A stretch of DNA of 60,834 nucleotides from Aestuarierythrobacter sp037968495 (GCA_037968495.1 JBBKVP010000042.1:1-60834); one strand, 5' to 3'; counted from the stretch's first letter, positions 33,959 to 43,350 are shown. A program made the numbers and translations. Notes: generated from the sequence alone by a model not told the origin.

Positions 33959-34594
33959 ATGACAAACGACAATCAAAATTCTGCGAGCCGCAAACCAACG
34001 CTGCTGTCGCGCATTGTGCGGCGGATCATCTGGAGCATCTATCACCTCAAGGGGTGGAAGATCGACGGCCATCTGCCGGACATTCCCAAATATGTCATCG
34101 CCGGTGCGCCGCATTCGTCGAATTGGGACTTTGTGTTCTTCATCGGGGCGACGGCGGAAGAAGGCATCCAGCCAAACTTCATGGGCAAACACACCTTGTT
34201 CAAAGGCATTATGCGTAATTTCATGCTTGATATGGGCGGTATCTCGATTGATCGCAGGAAACGGGCCAATGCGGTTGAGCAGGTCGCGGAAGAATATGCG
34301 CGGCGTGACAAGCTGGCGCTAGTAATCGCCGCCGAAGGTACGCGCAGCTCCAAAGGGGAATGGCGTTCTGGCTTCTACCATATTGCGGAGGCGGCTGGCG
34401 TGCCTATCGTACCGGCCTGGGTTTGTAACGAGCGCAACATACTCGGCTTTGGTCCGCCTATTATGCCCACGGGTGACTATGCGGCAGACCTTGGAAAAAT
34501 CGCGGCTTTCATGCGTTCCAAACTGCCGGATTATGAACGCTACAAAGTGCTTGAGGCGCAGGCGAAGAGCTTGCAACAAGCCCAGGGCAGCTGA
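33959..34594 (+). CDS. 1-acylglycerol-3-phosphate acyltransferase family protein
   Basis: This 211-residue protein has the acyltransferase block I H-x4-D at His52-Asp57 (HSSNWD) and block III EGTRS at 125-129. GGGGAGAG lies just upstream of the ATG at 33959. It lacks an obvious long membrane anchor but has a basic N-terminal amphipathic region (about 10-32). PlsC-like lysophospholipid acylation is the family reaction; the short form could act on another glycerolipid or on a lipoprotein-linked substrate. Confidence 0.87.
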   Translation: MTNDNQNSASRKPTLLSRIVRRIIWSIYHLKGWKIDGHLPDIPKYVIAGAPHSSNWDFVFFIGATAEEGIQPNFMGKHTLFKGIMRNFMLDMGGISIDRRKRANAVEQVAEEYARRDKLALVIAAEGTRSSKGEWRSGFYHIAEAAGVPIVPAWVCNERNILGFGPPIMPTGDYAADLGKIAAFMRSKLPDYERYKVLEAQAKSLQQAQGS

Positions 34595-34686
34595 CGTCTC
34601 CTGACTGATTTCCGGCAAAGGAACTGGTTTTTGGACCCAATGGCGGGCACATGCGTTGGCCTGCCATGATCAACGGAGGAACACTC

Positions 34687-35130
34687 ATGAAGAATATCAC
34701 ACGTATCGCATTTGCCGCACCCCTGGCGCTCGCTCTCGCCGCATGTGGCGGCAATGATACCGACGAAACAGCGACTGTAGATGCTGGCACCGAAGTTGCC
34801 GCTCCGGCAACTCTGGATTCCTATCCTGCGATTGGCGCCGAAGCGCGCACCGCAGTCAATTTTGATGGCACCTACGCAAATACAGCCGCTGACGGCACCG
34901 CGAGCTCGATCACTCTGAATTCTGCGGATGACAGCTACACGATAACCGACGCGATTGGCGTGGAAACGACCGGCAATTACAATTGGTACAGCGACAATAG
35001 CCGTATTCTGATCAAGCAGGGCGACGACACGATGGTGTTCGGCGTTGCTGACGGCGTGATCTACAAAATGGCAAACGCCGACGCACCGATGACCGCAATC
35101 GGCGCTGAAAATGCCTATGTCCGCAACTAA
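34687..35130 (+). CDS. Predicted lipoprotein of unknown function
   Basis: This 147-residue protein has a signal peptide with lipobox LAAC (Cys20), followed by an acidic, Thr/Ala-rich linker (about 22-45) and a small beta-rich domain with repeated Gly-Asn-Tyr-Asn/Trp patterns. The CGGN start after the lipobox has Gly-Gly-Asn, not Asp, at +2 to +4, so sorting to the outer membrane by Lol is likely. GGAGGA lies 7 bases before the ATG. A strong terminator follows at 35153. No family was recognised. Confidence 0.8.
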   Translation: MKNITRIAFAAPLALALAACGGNDTDETATVDAGTEVAAPATLDSYPAIGAEARTAVNFDGTYANTAADGTASSITLNSADDSYTITDAIGVETTGNYNWYSDNSRILIKQGDDTMVFGVADGVIYKMANADAPMTAIGAENAYVRN

Positions 35131-35152
35131 GCGGCATATTTGAACAGAATTG

Positions 35153-35187
35153 AGGCCCCGTTGGCACTTGCTGGCGGGGCCTTTTTC
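35153..35187 (+). terminator. Intrinsic terminator after the lipoprotein gene
   Basis: An 8-bp perfect stem (AGGCCCCG, 35153-35160, with CGGGGCCT, 35175-35182) has a 14-base loop and is followed by TTTT and further T. It lies 22 bases after the stop of the lipoprotein gene. Confidence 0.88.
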
Positions 35188-35256
35188 TTGCTTACGGGGT
35201 TTTCGATGGGTGCCCGCATCCTTAATTAAGCTATTAGATGCAATCAAAGGGAGCGC

Positions 35257-35889
35257 ATGGCTGTGGCCGACGGACCGAACGATTCAGAGCGCGAAAGCCT
35301 GATCACACTCACCATGCAAGTCTTAGAACGACGAGGTGAAGAGGTATCGATAGCCCAGCTTGCCACCGAGCGAGGCGTCACCCGGACTCAGGTCCTGCGG
35401 CATTTCCCGGACGATAACGCATTGTTCGATGCTGTAGTCGAGCGCTGGTACGCGCCGGAAATCGTGATCATGGAAGAAGTGCTTGCGTCCGACCTTCCGA
35501 TCCAGCGCAAGTTTTACGAATTCTTTGCGCGGCGCTTCGTCCGCGAGCGTGCACGGTACCGCAACGATCCGCAAATTTTCGCACTATATTGCGAGTTGGG
35601 TACCGCGCGTTTCGAACAAATACGCGGTTATATCGATCTGGCCGATCACTATCTCAGCGAGCTGATCGCCCACGCGCAGGCCGAGGGACATTTCCCCGAT
35701 CTGACAATAAACCGTGCGCTGACGCTGATCAATCAGATGGTGCTTTGCTATACCTCACCGCAAGTCATGCTGATGCTCGAGGAACGACTTGCAGAAGACA
35801 AGCTGGCCGCGATTATCGACACCATGTTTGCAGGCCTGAAAGCGGGCGAAAGCGAAGTCGCCGGTGTGACGGGTCTGCGGCTCGCCTGA
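35257..35889 (+). CDS. TetR-family transcriptional regulator
   Basis: This 210-residue regulator has the N-terminal helix-turn-helix: VSIAQLATERGVTRTQVLRHFPDDNALFDAVVERW (about 29-64), with the TetR pattern of a second helix, a turn and the FPDK-like end. The C-terminal domain is all helical and would bind a ligand. GGGAGCGC lies just before the ATG. Its stop is directly followed by the stop of the convergent 5'-nucleotidase gene. Target genes are not known; a lone downstream partner is absent. Confidence 0.9.
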   Translation: MAVADGPNDSERESLITLTMQVLERRGEEVSIAQLATERGVTRTQVLRHFPDDNALFDAVVERWYAPEIVIMEEVLASDLPIQRKFYEFFARRFVRERARYRNDPQIFALYCELGTARFEQIRGYIDLADHYLSELIAHAQAEGHFPDLTINRALTLINQMVLCYTSPQVMLMLEERLAEDKLAAIIDTMFAGLKAGESEVAGVTGLRLA

Positions 35890-37644
35890 TCAGCTTTTTG
35901 GGGTGAGGTCGGTAGTTCGGCCAATCGCGGGCAGTTGCCTAATCGAAACGGCGGCGATCCATTCTTCCATCGCATCGAGGTCGGTCGGGCCAATCACCGG
36001 ATCGGCACCCTCTTCAAATATGGTGAAACCGTCACCCCCAGGAGCGAGGAAACTGTTCATCGTGACGCGGTAATTTACCGCCATATTTAATGGTTTGCCG
36101 TTCAGAGTGACTGACCGGATGCGCTGACCCATAGGCTGCGTCATGTCATAAGAAAAATCAAACCCGTCCGAGACAGAGAATGTTTGCAGAATCCCCACTC
36201 CGTCAAATTGCTGTTCAAGCAGTTCGGTAATCTGCTGGCCCGTAAACGTCTTGGTGACGAGCGTGTTGCCGAAAGGCTGTACGGCATAAATCTCCTCAAA
36301 CGTCACAGTGCCGTCTGCCGCAGGTTCCAGATCGGTGCGAATGCCGGAATTGTTCATCAGCGCGATCTGGGCACCTGCGGCTTTGGTGCCCGCTAGTTGT
36401 GCGTCAGCGATTAGATTGCCCAACGCGCTTTCTTCAGTTGCTTGCCAGGCTTTGGGCGCGGGCCCGCTGATGGAGCCGATCTTGCGGCCCGCCGCCTCGC
36501 GCGAGGCGTCAGCATAGCGCGCGACATATGCGGCTATCTCGGGGTCCGGGGTGAATTGTTCGAAGGCCGCATTGGATGGCAGCAATTCTCCATCTTCGCC
36601 GCGTGCTTCACTCTGTATCGCGATATTATTTGCGGACTTGCTGACCACGCGCCCGCCCACCGGATCCACTTCTAGCGCAACATCGGTCAGGAACGTGCTG
36701 CCATAGCCCGCACTGGTGACCAGAAATTGCCGCGTGGGATCAATATTCGCAAAGTAGCAGATATAGGCGCGGTGTGTGTGGCCTGAAATCACCAGATCGA
36801 CCCGCGGATCAACGCGTTTCAGAATGCCCAGCAGCTCGCCACTGACCCCGCTGCAGCTCTGATCATTATACCCCACCTCGGTGTAGAGGCCTTGGTGAAT
36901 TGAGACAACGATCACGTCGACGCCTTGATCTTTCAGCTGCGGCACCAGGGCGTTGATCGTATCGGCTTCGTCGGTGAAGGTGAGGCCGTCGACACCGCTG
37001 GCGGTGACCAGATTCGGCGTTTCCACCGTCGTCAGCCCGATCACGCCGACAGAAATGGCATTTGGCCCGCTGCCAAAGCGCGTAATGCCATACGCCGGAA
37101 ACAATGTGCTGCCGTCTTCCTGCACGACATTGGCAGAAAGGAAGGGGAAATTCGCACCGGGGAAGGACGCTTCAACCTGGCATGGTTCGCGCAGAGCAAA
37201 TTTCTCGCAGCCGCCGTTCTGAATCCGGAGCAATTCCTGCGAACCACGGTCAAATTCGTGATTGCCGACCGCATTATAGGTCACCCCGATCCGGTTCATC
37301 ACGCCGATTGCCGGTTCATCCAGAAAGAGCGACGAGATGAGCGGGCTTGCTCCAATCATATCGCCCGCCGAAATCACCATACTGTCCGCCGCCTGTGCGC
37401 GGTATTTGGCAATAGCGCTGGCCAGATAAGCCGCGCCTCCGACCGGAACGTTCGAATAATCTTCCTTGCCGCCCAGCATAGTACGCAAGCGCAGCGGCTC
37501 CAGATTGCCGTGAAAATCATTGATCCCGATTATCCGTAAGGTCACGGGCTCTGCCGAATCAGGCGTCGTTGGAATGGTCGCACAAGCGCTAATGGCGAGC
37601 ACGGCGGGCAGAGCGATGAGGTTGCGGATCATGATCAGGCTCAT
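35890..37644 (-). CDS. 5'-nucleotidase/2',3'-cyclic phosphodiesterase-type lipoprotein
   Basis: This 584-residue exported metallophosphatase has signal peptide and lipobox ISAC (Cys21), then a calcineurin-like domain with the two-metal site: NDFHGNLEP near 42-50, SAGDMIGASP, GNHEFDRG and GHTHRAY. The C-terminal 5_nucleotid_C domain carries LMNNSGIRTDL and PFGNTLVTKTFTG, the substrate-stacking region. It would strip phosphate from nucleotides outside the inner membrane so that nucleosides can be imported. No clear ribosome-binding site precedes the ATG at 37644; a Met four codons in is also possible. Confidence 0.92.
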   Translation of the reverse strand: MSLIMIRNLIALPAVLAISACATIPTTPDSAEPVTLRIIGINDFHGNLEPLRLRTMLGGKEDYSNVPVGGAAYLASAIAKYRAQAADSMVISAGDMIGASPLISSLFLDEPAIGVMNRIGVTYNAVGNHEFDRGSQELLRIQNGGCEKFALREPCQVEASFPGANFPFLSANVVQEDGSTLFPAYGITRFGSGPNAISVGVIGLTTVETPNLVTASGVDGLTFTDEADTINALVPQLKDQGVDVIVVSIHQGLYTEVGYNDQSCSGVSGELLGILKRVDPRVDLVISGHTHRAYICYFANIDPTRQFLVTSAGYGSTFLTDVALEVDPVGGRVVSKSANNIAIQSEARGEDGELLPSNAAFEQFTPDPEIAAYVARYADASREAAGRKIGSISGPAPKAWQATEESALGNLIADAQLAGTKAAGAQIALMNNSGIRTDLEPAADGTVTFEEIYAVQPFGNTLVTKTFTGQQITELLEQQFDGVGILQTFSVSDGFDFSYDMTQPMGQRIRSVTLNGKPLNMAVNYRVTMNSFLAPGGDGFTIFEEGADPVIGPTDLDAMEEWIAAVSIRQLPAIGRTTDLTPKS

Positions 37645-37668
37645 AGCGGCGCTGCATGACAGAGCAAA

Positions 37669-37689
37669 TGCAGTTCTGCAGAAACTGCA
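37669..37689. promoter_or_regulatory. Perfect dyad between divergent genes
   Basis: TGCAGTT (37669-37675), a 7-base spacer and AACTGCA (37683-37689) form a perfect 21-bp dyad. It lies 25 bases from the nucleotidase start and 66 bases from the SDR start, where an operator controlling either promoter would be expected. Confidence 0.5.
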
Positions 37690-37754
37690 GCGGGATTTAC
37701 ATTCATCGCACTGGAGGCCAACCAGTCTGCAATCGAAACCGAGAGGGCAGAGGT

Positions 37755-38495
37755 TTGACCAGGAACGAAAAGCGAAGCTGCCTGATCATGGGTGCAGGGG
37801 TTGGCCTAGGCAGCAGCCTCGCCCGAGCTTTTGCCGCCGAAGGGCTGGCGGTCTGCATGACCCGGCGCGAGCGCAACCTGCCCGAACTGGAAGCATTCGC
37901 CGTAGAAATCGAATCTATTGGCGGGGAGGCGCATGCATTCGGCGTTGATGCGCGTGACGAAGGCGCGGTTGCCGGACTTGTCGATCAGATCGAGCGCGAT
38001 ATTGGCCCCCTCGAAGTCGCCATCTTCAATATCGGCGCCAACGTCCGTTTCCCGATCCGCGACACTACCACGCGGGTCTACCGCAAGGTTTGGGAAATGG
38101 CCGCATTCGCTGGTTTCCTGACTGGCCGTGAGGCTGCGCGCGTGATGGTGCCGCGCGGGCAGGGCACGATCATATTTACCGGTGCCACCGCGTCGGTTCG
38201 CGCCAGTGCAGGGTTTTCGGCTTTCGCCAGCGCCAAACATGCGTTGCGGGCGCTCGCCCAAAGCATGGCCCGCGAATTGGGGCCGGAAGGCGTGCATGTG
38301 GCGCACACAATTATCGACGGGCTGATGGACGGCAAATTTGCACGCGAAAACTTCGCAGATGTGGCGGAGCGCGCCGAGCAAGGTAAAATTCTCGCCCCTG
38401 CCGATGTCGCTGCGGCCTATGTAAACCTTTGGAAGCAGCCCCGCTCGGCATGGACGCATGAGCTGGATCTGCGACCCTGGACGGAGACTTTTTGA
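37755..38495 (+). CDS. Short-chain dehydrogenase/reductase family protein with Phe at the catalytic Tyr position
   Basis: This 246-residue Rossmann protein has the dinucleotide motif GAGVGLG near 13-19 and NIGAN near 92. The catalytic stretch reads FSAFASAKHAL: Lys161 is kept but Phe157 stands where the Y-x3-K tyrosine belongs. It may therefore not be a regular SDR oxidoreductase. The start is taken as TTG at 37755, with GAGAGGG 7 bases upstream; an in-frame ATG at 37656 would leave only 11 bp to the divergent nucleotidase. A DsbA-family isomerase follows 2 bases after its stop. Confidence 0.8.
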   Translation: MTRNEKRSCLIMGAGVGLGSSLARAFAAEGLAVCMTRRERNLPELEAFAVEIESIGGEAHAFGVDARDEGAVAGLVDQIERDIGPLEVAIFNIGANVRFPIRDTTTRVYRKVWEMAAFAGFLTGREAARVMVPRGQGTIIFTGATASVRASAGFSAFASAKHALRALAQSMARELGPEGVHVAHTIIDGLMDGKFARENFADVAERAEQGKILAPADVAAAYVNLWKQPRSAWTHELDLRPWTETF

Positions 38496-38497
38496 GC

Positions 38498-39097
38498 ATG
38501 ACCAAAACCGTGGAACTGCTGTTCGATTTCGTCAGCCCCAACGCCTATCTGGTGTGGCAGCCGCTGAAGGATATCGCAGCGCGCTCTGGTGCGACGATCA
38601 AAGTCACGCCTGTCTTCCTGGGCGGGATGCACAAGCTGACCGGCAACGCACCGCCGTTCATCCGGGACGGCGCAGTGAAGGGCAAGAACGCCTATGCGAT
38701 GCTTGAAATAAACCGTTTCATCAAGGCGCATGGGATGGACCGGTTCACTATGAACCCGAACTTCCCGTTCAATTCGATCCTGCTGCAACGCTTGCTAGTG
38801 GCTGCGGAAGAGGGAGGGCAGGCGGAGAAGCTGATCGACTTCTTCTTGCCGCATATCTGGGAAAATGGCGCGAATGTCGCTGATGCGGACGTGGTGGCGG
38901 AATTACTGGCTGACAGTGAATTTGACGCTCCTGCTTTGCTCGCCAAAAAGCAGGACCCTGATGTCAAACAACGCCTCGTGGACAATACTTCCGCAAGCGT
39001 AGAGCGCGGTGCATTCGGTATCCCGACATTCTTTATCGGCGAGGAAATGTTCTTCGGCAAGGAACGGCTCGGCCAAGTCGAGGCCGAGCTTTCCTAA
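38498..39097 (+). CDS. DsbA-family 2-hydroxychromene-2-carboxylate isomerase-like protein
   Basis: This 199-residue protein has the kappa-class GST/HCCA-isomerase opening LLFDFVSPNAYL with Ser13 in the active-site place, PVFLGGMHKLTGN, and the closing GAFGIPTFFIGEEMFFG with a cis-proline. GGAG lies about 12 bases before the ATG at 38498. HCCA isomerases act in aromatic degradation and use glutathione; whether this homologue does so is unclear, since no other pathway genes are nearby. It is coupled to the unusual SDR gene. Confidence 0.88.
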   Translation: MTKTVELLFDFVSPNAYLVWQPLKDIAARSGATIKVTPVFLGGMHKLTGNAPPFIRDGAVKGKNAYAMLEINRFIKAHGMDRFTMNPNFPFNSILLQRLLVAAEEGGQAEKLIDFFLPHIWENGANVADADVVAELLADSEFDAPALLAKKQDPDVKQRLVDNTSASVERGAFGIPTFFIGEEMFFGKERLGQVEAELS

Positions 39098-39100
39098 AGC

Positions 39101-41650
39101 TTAGACGTCCAAATTGGCGACGTTCAAAGCATTGTCCTGAATGAACTCGCGGCGCGGTTCGACGATATCGCCCATCAAGCGGGTGAAAATCTCGTCGGTT
39201 ACGTCGGCGTCTTCGACCTTCACTTGCAGCAGAGCGCGATTGTCTGCGTCGAGCGTGGTCTCCCACAGTTGGTCGGCGTTCATTTCACCAAGACCCTTAT
39301 AGCGCTGGATCTTCAACCCCTTGCGACCTGCGGCGAGAACGGCAGCCAAGAGCTGCGTCGGTCTGGTGATGACTTCTTCGCCCTTGATGGCGGTTGCCGC
39401 TGCATCGCCTTCTTCACCGTCTTCCGGCTCTTCATCATCAGCCGGAGCAGCGGAGCCGCGAATAAGCCGCGCAGGTTCGCCGTAGATTTCGGACTGTTCG
39501 CCCGCGACGCGGTGCAGTTTGCGGGCCTCCGCACTGATTAGGAAGCTTGATTCAAGCTCGAATACATCGGTCACGCCGCGCCAAACTCGCTCGAAGCGCG
39601 CAGTCCCGTCGCCGCTGATAGAGGCGGTCCATCGGGCTTCTTCATCACCGCGCTGGAGGCGGCCAGCAGCGCGTTGGAGCGCAGCCTCGCGGCCCTTTTC
39701 ATCGAGGCCCGGTTCGAGCGATCCGGCCAGTGCCATCGCTTCGATCATCGCCGGATCATATTTGCGCGGGACAAAACCCATCAGACTGCGCAGCCGCATT
39801 GCATGTTGAACCAGCTCGCGCAGTTCGCCTTCGCCATGCACGCCGGTCGAGCTTTCGAGGATCCGGCCCTGCAGCCCGCCATCGACGAGATAGCGGTCAA
39901 GCGCAGCATCGTCCTTCAGGTAAACTTCGCTGCGGCCTTTGCTGACTTTGTACAGCGGTGGTTGCGCTATGAAGAGATGTCCGGCCTTGATGATTTCCGG
40001 CATCTGGCGGTGGAAGAAGGTCAACAGCAATGTGCGGATATGCGCGCCGTCGACGTCAGCATCGGTCATGATGATGACCTTGTGATAGCGCAGCTTTTCG
40101 AGGTTGAATTCGTCGCGGATGCCGGTGCCCATCGCTTGAATCAGCGTGCCGACTTCTTTGGACGAAATAATCCGGTCGAAACGCGCGCGCTCGACGTTGA
40201 GGATTTTACCCTTGAGCGGCAGTATAGCCTGCGTCTTGCGGTCGCGGCCTTGCTTGGCGGAGCCACCAGCGGAGTCGCCTTCGACCAGGAATAGTTCCGA
40301 TTTCGCTGGGTCGCGTTCTTGGCAATCGGCCAGCTTGCCGGGCAGGCTGGCGATGCTCATCGCGCCTTTGCGGCTCATTTCGCGGGCGCGCTTGGCGGCC
40401 TCGCGGGCAGCGGCAGCGTCGATCACCTTCTGGATGATGATTTTCGCATTGGCCGGGTTTTCTTCCAGCCATTCGCTCATTTTATCGCCCATCAGGCTTT
40501 CGAGCGGCTGGCGCACTTCGGAGCTAACCAGCTTGTCCTTGGTTTGCGAGCCGAACTTGGGATCGGGCAGTTTAACTGAAACGATAGCAGTCAGGCCTTC
40601 GCGCATATCCTCACCGGATAGCGAAACCTTTTCTTTCTTCAACGCCCCCGAGGATGCCGCGTAATTATTCAGCGTCCGCGTCAACGCGGCGCGGAATGCC
40701 GCCAGATGCGTGCCGCCATCGCGCTGCGGGATGTTGTTGGTGAAACACAGGACGTTTTCGTAATAGCTGTCGTTCCATTCCAGCGCGACTTCGATGCCGA
40801 TTGCGTCACGCTCCGCCGAAATGGCGATAGGGTCGGGGATCAAAGCCTCTTTGTTGCGGTCGAGATATTTCACGAATGCGCCAATGCCGCCTTCGTAGAA
40901 CAGATCATGCTCCTGCACTTCCTCGCCGCGCTTGTCGCGCAGTAGAATGTGGACGCCGGAGTTCAGGAAAGCGAGTTCGCGGTAGCGATGCTCCAGCTTG
41001 TCGAAATCATATGTCGTGACGTTTTTGAACGTGTCTTCGCTGGCGAGGAAGGTCACACGGGTGCCCTTACGCTTGCCGCCATCTTCAGCGGGCGGGGCGG
41101 GGCCCTTTTCAACGAGCGAGGCAACCGTATCGCCATGCTCGAAGCGCATCCAATATTCCTTGTCATCGCGCCAGATGGTCAGCTCCAGCCATTCGGACAG
41201 AGCGTTGACCACCGAGACGCCCACACCGTGCAAACCGCCAGAAACCTTATAGGCGTTCTCGTCATTGGTGTTATCGAACTTACCGCCGGCGTGGAGTTGG
41301 GTCATGATAACCTCGGCTGCCGACACGCCTTCTTCCTTGTGCATGTCGACTGGAATGCCGCGGCCGTTATCTTCGACAGATACAGAGCCATCGGGGTTGA
41401 GCTCGATCAAAACGAGGTCGCAATGCCCCGCGAGAGCTTCGTCGATAGCGTTATCCGACACTTCGAAAACCATGTGATGCAGGCCGCTGCCGTCATCCGT
41501 GTCGCCGATATACATGCCGGGGCGTTTGCGCACCGCGTCCAAACCCTTGAGAACCTTGATCGAATCTGCGCCATAGTCGCCCATCTGGACAACCTTTTCT
41601 AGCGGCTGGTTCTTAGGTGCTTCGGCAGGAGTTTCGGGAGTTTCTGTCAT
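39101..41650 (-). CDS. gyrB: DNA gyrase subunit B
   Basis: This 849-residue subunit would drive negative supercoiling with GyrA. The GHKL ATPase domain opens with LDAVRKRPGMYIGDTDDGSGLHHMVFEVSDNAIDEA, with the Mg ligand Asn in VSDNAIDEA. The TOPRIM domain has EGDSAGG and TDADVDGAHI, with PLKGKILNVE. An acidic insert (ADDEEPEDGEEGDAAA) precedes the QRYKGLGEMN C-terminal segment. No ribosome-binding site precedes either of the two ATG codons at 41656 and 41650; a TATAAT ends 4 bases before 41650, so a leaderless start at 41650 is proposed. The C-terminus is complete. Confidence 0.97.
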   Translation of the reverse strand: MTETPETPAEAPKNQPLEKVVQMGDYGADSIKVLKGLDAVRKRPGMYIGDTDDGSGLHHMVFEVSDNAIDEALAGHCDLVLIELNPDGSVSVEDNGRGIPVDMHKEEGVSAAEVIMTQLHAGGKFDNTNDENAYKVSGGLHGVGVSVVNALSEWLELTIWRDDKEYWMRFEHGDTVASLVEKGPAPPAEDGGKRKGTRVTFLASEDTFKNVTTYDFDKLEHRYRELAFLNSGVHILLRDKRGEEVQEHDLFYEGGIGAFVKYLDRNKEALIPDPIAISAERDAIGIEVALEWNDSYYENVLCFTNNIPQRDGGTHLAAFRAALTRTLNNYAASSGALKKEKVSLSGEDMREGLTAIVSVKLPDPKFGSQTKDKLVSSEVRQPLESLMGDKMSEWLEENPANAKIIIQKVIDAAAAREAAKRAREMSRKGAMSIASLPGKLADCQERDPAKSELFLVEGDSAGGSAKQGRDRKTQAILPLKGKILNVERARFDRIISSKEVGTLIQAMGTGIRDEFNLEKLRYHKVIIMTDADVDGAHIRTLLLTFFHRQMPEIIKAGHLFIAQPPLYKVSKGRSEVYLKDDAALDRYLVDGGLQGRILESSTGVHGEGELRELVQHAMRLRSLMGFVPRKYDPAMIEAMALAGSLEPGLDEKGREAALQRAAGRLQRGDEEARWTASISGDGTARFERVWRGVTDVFELESSFLISAEARKLHRVAGEQSEIYGEPARLIRGSAAPADDEEPEDGEEGDAAATAIKGEEVITRPTQLLAAVLAAGRKGLKIQRYKGLGEMNADQLWETTLDADNRALLQVKVEDADVTDEIFTRLMGDIVEPRREFIQDNALNVANLDV

Positions 41651-41654
41651 GGAC

Positions 41655-41660
41655 ATTATA
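41655..41660 (-). promoter_or_regulatory. Consensus -10 box at the gyrB start
   Basis: Read on the minus strand the sequence is TATAAT, followed by GTCC and then the ATG at 41650. The expected transcription start falls on or next to that ATG. A weak -35-like TTGGGA is 19 bases upstream. Confidence 0.5.
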
Positions 41661-41790
41661 TAGGGTCTAGGGGCGGTAATCCCAAGCAATTCGGCCATTT
41701 GGGGCAAGTTTTTCCACCGTTCCCGCCAGTGTTGCCAGAGCGGCGTAAATGCGGCTCGACAAGGCGCGTCTTGCGCTTACGATATGGCTC

Positions 41791-43350
41791 ATGAAAACAA
41801 GCGAGAGTGAAGAGCTTCTGAGCGCTGGATCCGGTTCCTATCCGGCGATGATTCGGTATAGGGCTTCGGTTCAGCCGGATGCCATCGCCATGCGCGATAT
41901 GAAGCGCCAACTGACCTGGGGCGAGTTGGCGGAGCAAGTCGAGCGGATCGCTGCGAAGCTACAACAGACAGGTCTGGAACGGGGGCAATCGGTCGTCATT
42001 CTTGGCACCTCGGACATCAACTATGCGCTGGTGTTTTTGGCTGCCGTCTATGCGGGCGGGGTGGCTGCTCCGCTCACGACCAGCGCAAGCCCGGCGCAGC
42101 TTGCGGCGATGGCTGCTGACAGCGGCGCTGCCCATCTCTTCATTGATCGGGCCAAGCTGGATGAGCTGGGCGACGACTTCATGCCCGAGCTGCAGCGGAT
42201 CGTTCTGGACGAAGAGCTGGACGATTGGATTGCGGCTGAGGGAAGCAAGGCGGCGCCTTTCGAGCCCAAACCGTCAGATCCCTTCAATATCATCTATTCA
42301 AGCGGCACCACCGGCACGCCCAAGGGCATAGTCCATAGTCACGGCATGCGCTGGTTCCAGTTTGCGCCAACCGCCAGTGCAACCTACAGTCAGCAGTCCC
42401 AAGCGCTTACCGCCACGCCGCTCTATTCCAACACTACCATGGTCGCTTTCCTGCCCGCAATTCTGGCCGGGGCTTGCGTCAATATCATGGGCAAGTTTTC
42501 GACCATAGGATGGCTGGAAACCGCGCAGCGTTTTGGCGCGACGCATGCGATGTTGGTGCCGGTCCAGTATAAGCGATTGATGGAGGAGCCGCGCTTTGAC
42601 GAATATGATCTGTCGTCGCTGTTTCTCAAATATTGCACTTCCGCGCCGTTCTCGGCTGATCTGAAGGCCGAGGTGCTGAAGCGAATGCCGGGCGGCTTAA
42701 TTGAGATCTACGGCATGACCGAGGGCGGCGTGACCTGCCTGCTCTATGCGCATGAGTTTCCGGACAAGTTGCATACAGTGGGGCGGCCTGCGCCGGGCGG
42801 CCATGCGCTCAAGGTCCTGGGCGAGGACGATAGCGAACTACCTGCGGGCGAAGCGGGTCAGCTCGTCGGGATTAGCCCTGCCATGATGGCCGGTTACAAA
42901 AACCGCCCTGATTCGACACGCGAGGCATTATGGACCAACCCGGAGGACGGCACTGTCTGGATGCGCATGGGCGATATTGGCCGTATCGACGCCGACGGTT
43001 TTGTCGAGCTGGTCGGCCGCGCGAAGGATGTGATCATCTCTGGCGGCTTCAATATCTACCCGATCGATTTGGAGGCCGAGCTGGAAAAGGACGCCCGTGT
43101 CGCCGAAGCTGCCGTGGTTGGCATGCCAAGCGAGAAATGGGGCGAAACGCCTGTCGGGTTCGTGAGGCTCGAGCCGGGAGTGCCGGAGGACGAAGTATCG
43201 TCAGTTTTGGCTGGTACCAATGCAGGCCTTGGCAAAACCCAGCGGCTGGCGAAATTGCATGCGCTGGATGAAATGCCGCGCAGTCATATCGGGAAGCTGC
43301 TGAAAACCGACCTGCGCGAAATCGCGGCAAAGCTCGGCGGGATTGATTGA
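41791..43350 (+). CDS. Class I adenylate-forming acyl-CoA ligase
   Basis: This 519-residue ligase has the ATP-binding IIYSSGTTGTPKGIVHSH near 172-189, EIYGMTEGG, and the hinge region MRMGDIGRIDADGFVELVGRAKDVIISGGFNIYP. It would make an acyl-AMP and then an acyl-CoA. A long-chain fatty acid or related acid is possible; the substrate pocket is not diagnostic. The start is taken at the ATG at 41791; an in-frame ATG at 41749 lacks support. It is divergent from gyrB with 140 bp between, and is followed by a bidirectional hairpin. Confidence 0.88.
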   Translation: MKTSESEELLSAGSGSYPAMIRYRASVQPDAIAMRDMKRQLTWGELAEQVERIAAKLQQTGLERGQSVVILGTSDINYALVFLAAVYAGGVAAPLTTSASPAQLAAMAADSGAAHLFIDRAKLDELGDDFMPELQRIVLDEELDDWIAAEGSKAAPFEPKPSDPFNIIYSSGTTGTPKGIVHSHGMRWFQFAPTASATYSQQSQALTATPLYSNTTMVAFLPAILAGACVNIMGKFSTIGWLETAQRFGATHAMLVPVQYKRLMEEPRFDEYDLSSLFLKYCTSAPFSADLKAEVLKRMPGGLIEIYGMTEGGVTCLLYAHEFPDKLHTVGRPAPGGHALKVLGEDDSELPAGEAGQLVGISPAMMAGYKNRPDSTREALWTNPEDGTVWMRMGDIGRIDADGFVELVGRAKDVIISGGFNIYPIDLEAELEKDARVAEAAVVGMPSEKWGETPVGFVRLEPGVPEDEVSSVLAGTNAGLGKTQRLAKLHALDEMPRSHIGKLLKTDLREIAAKLGGID

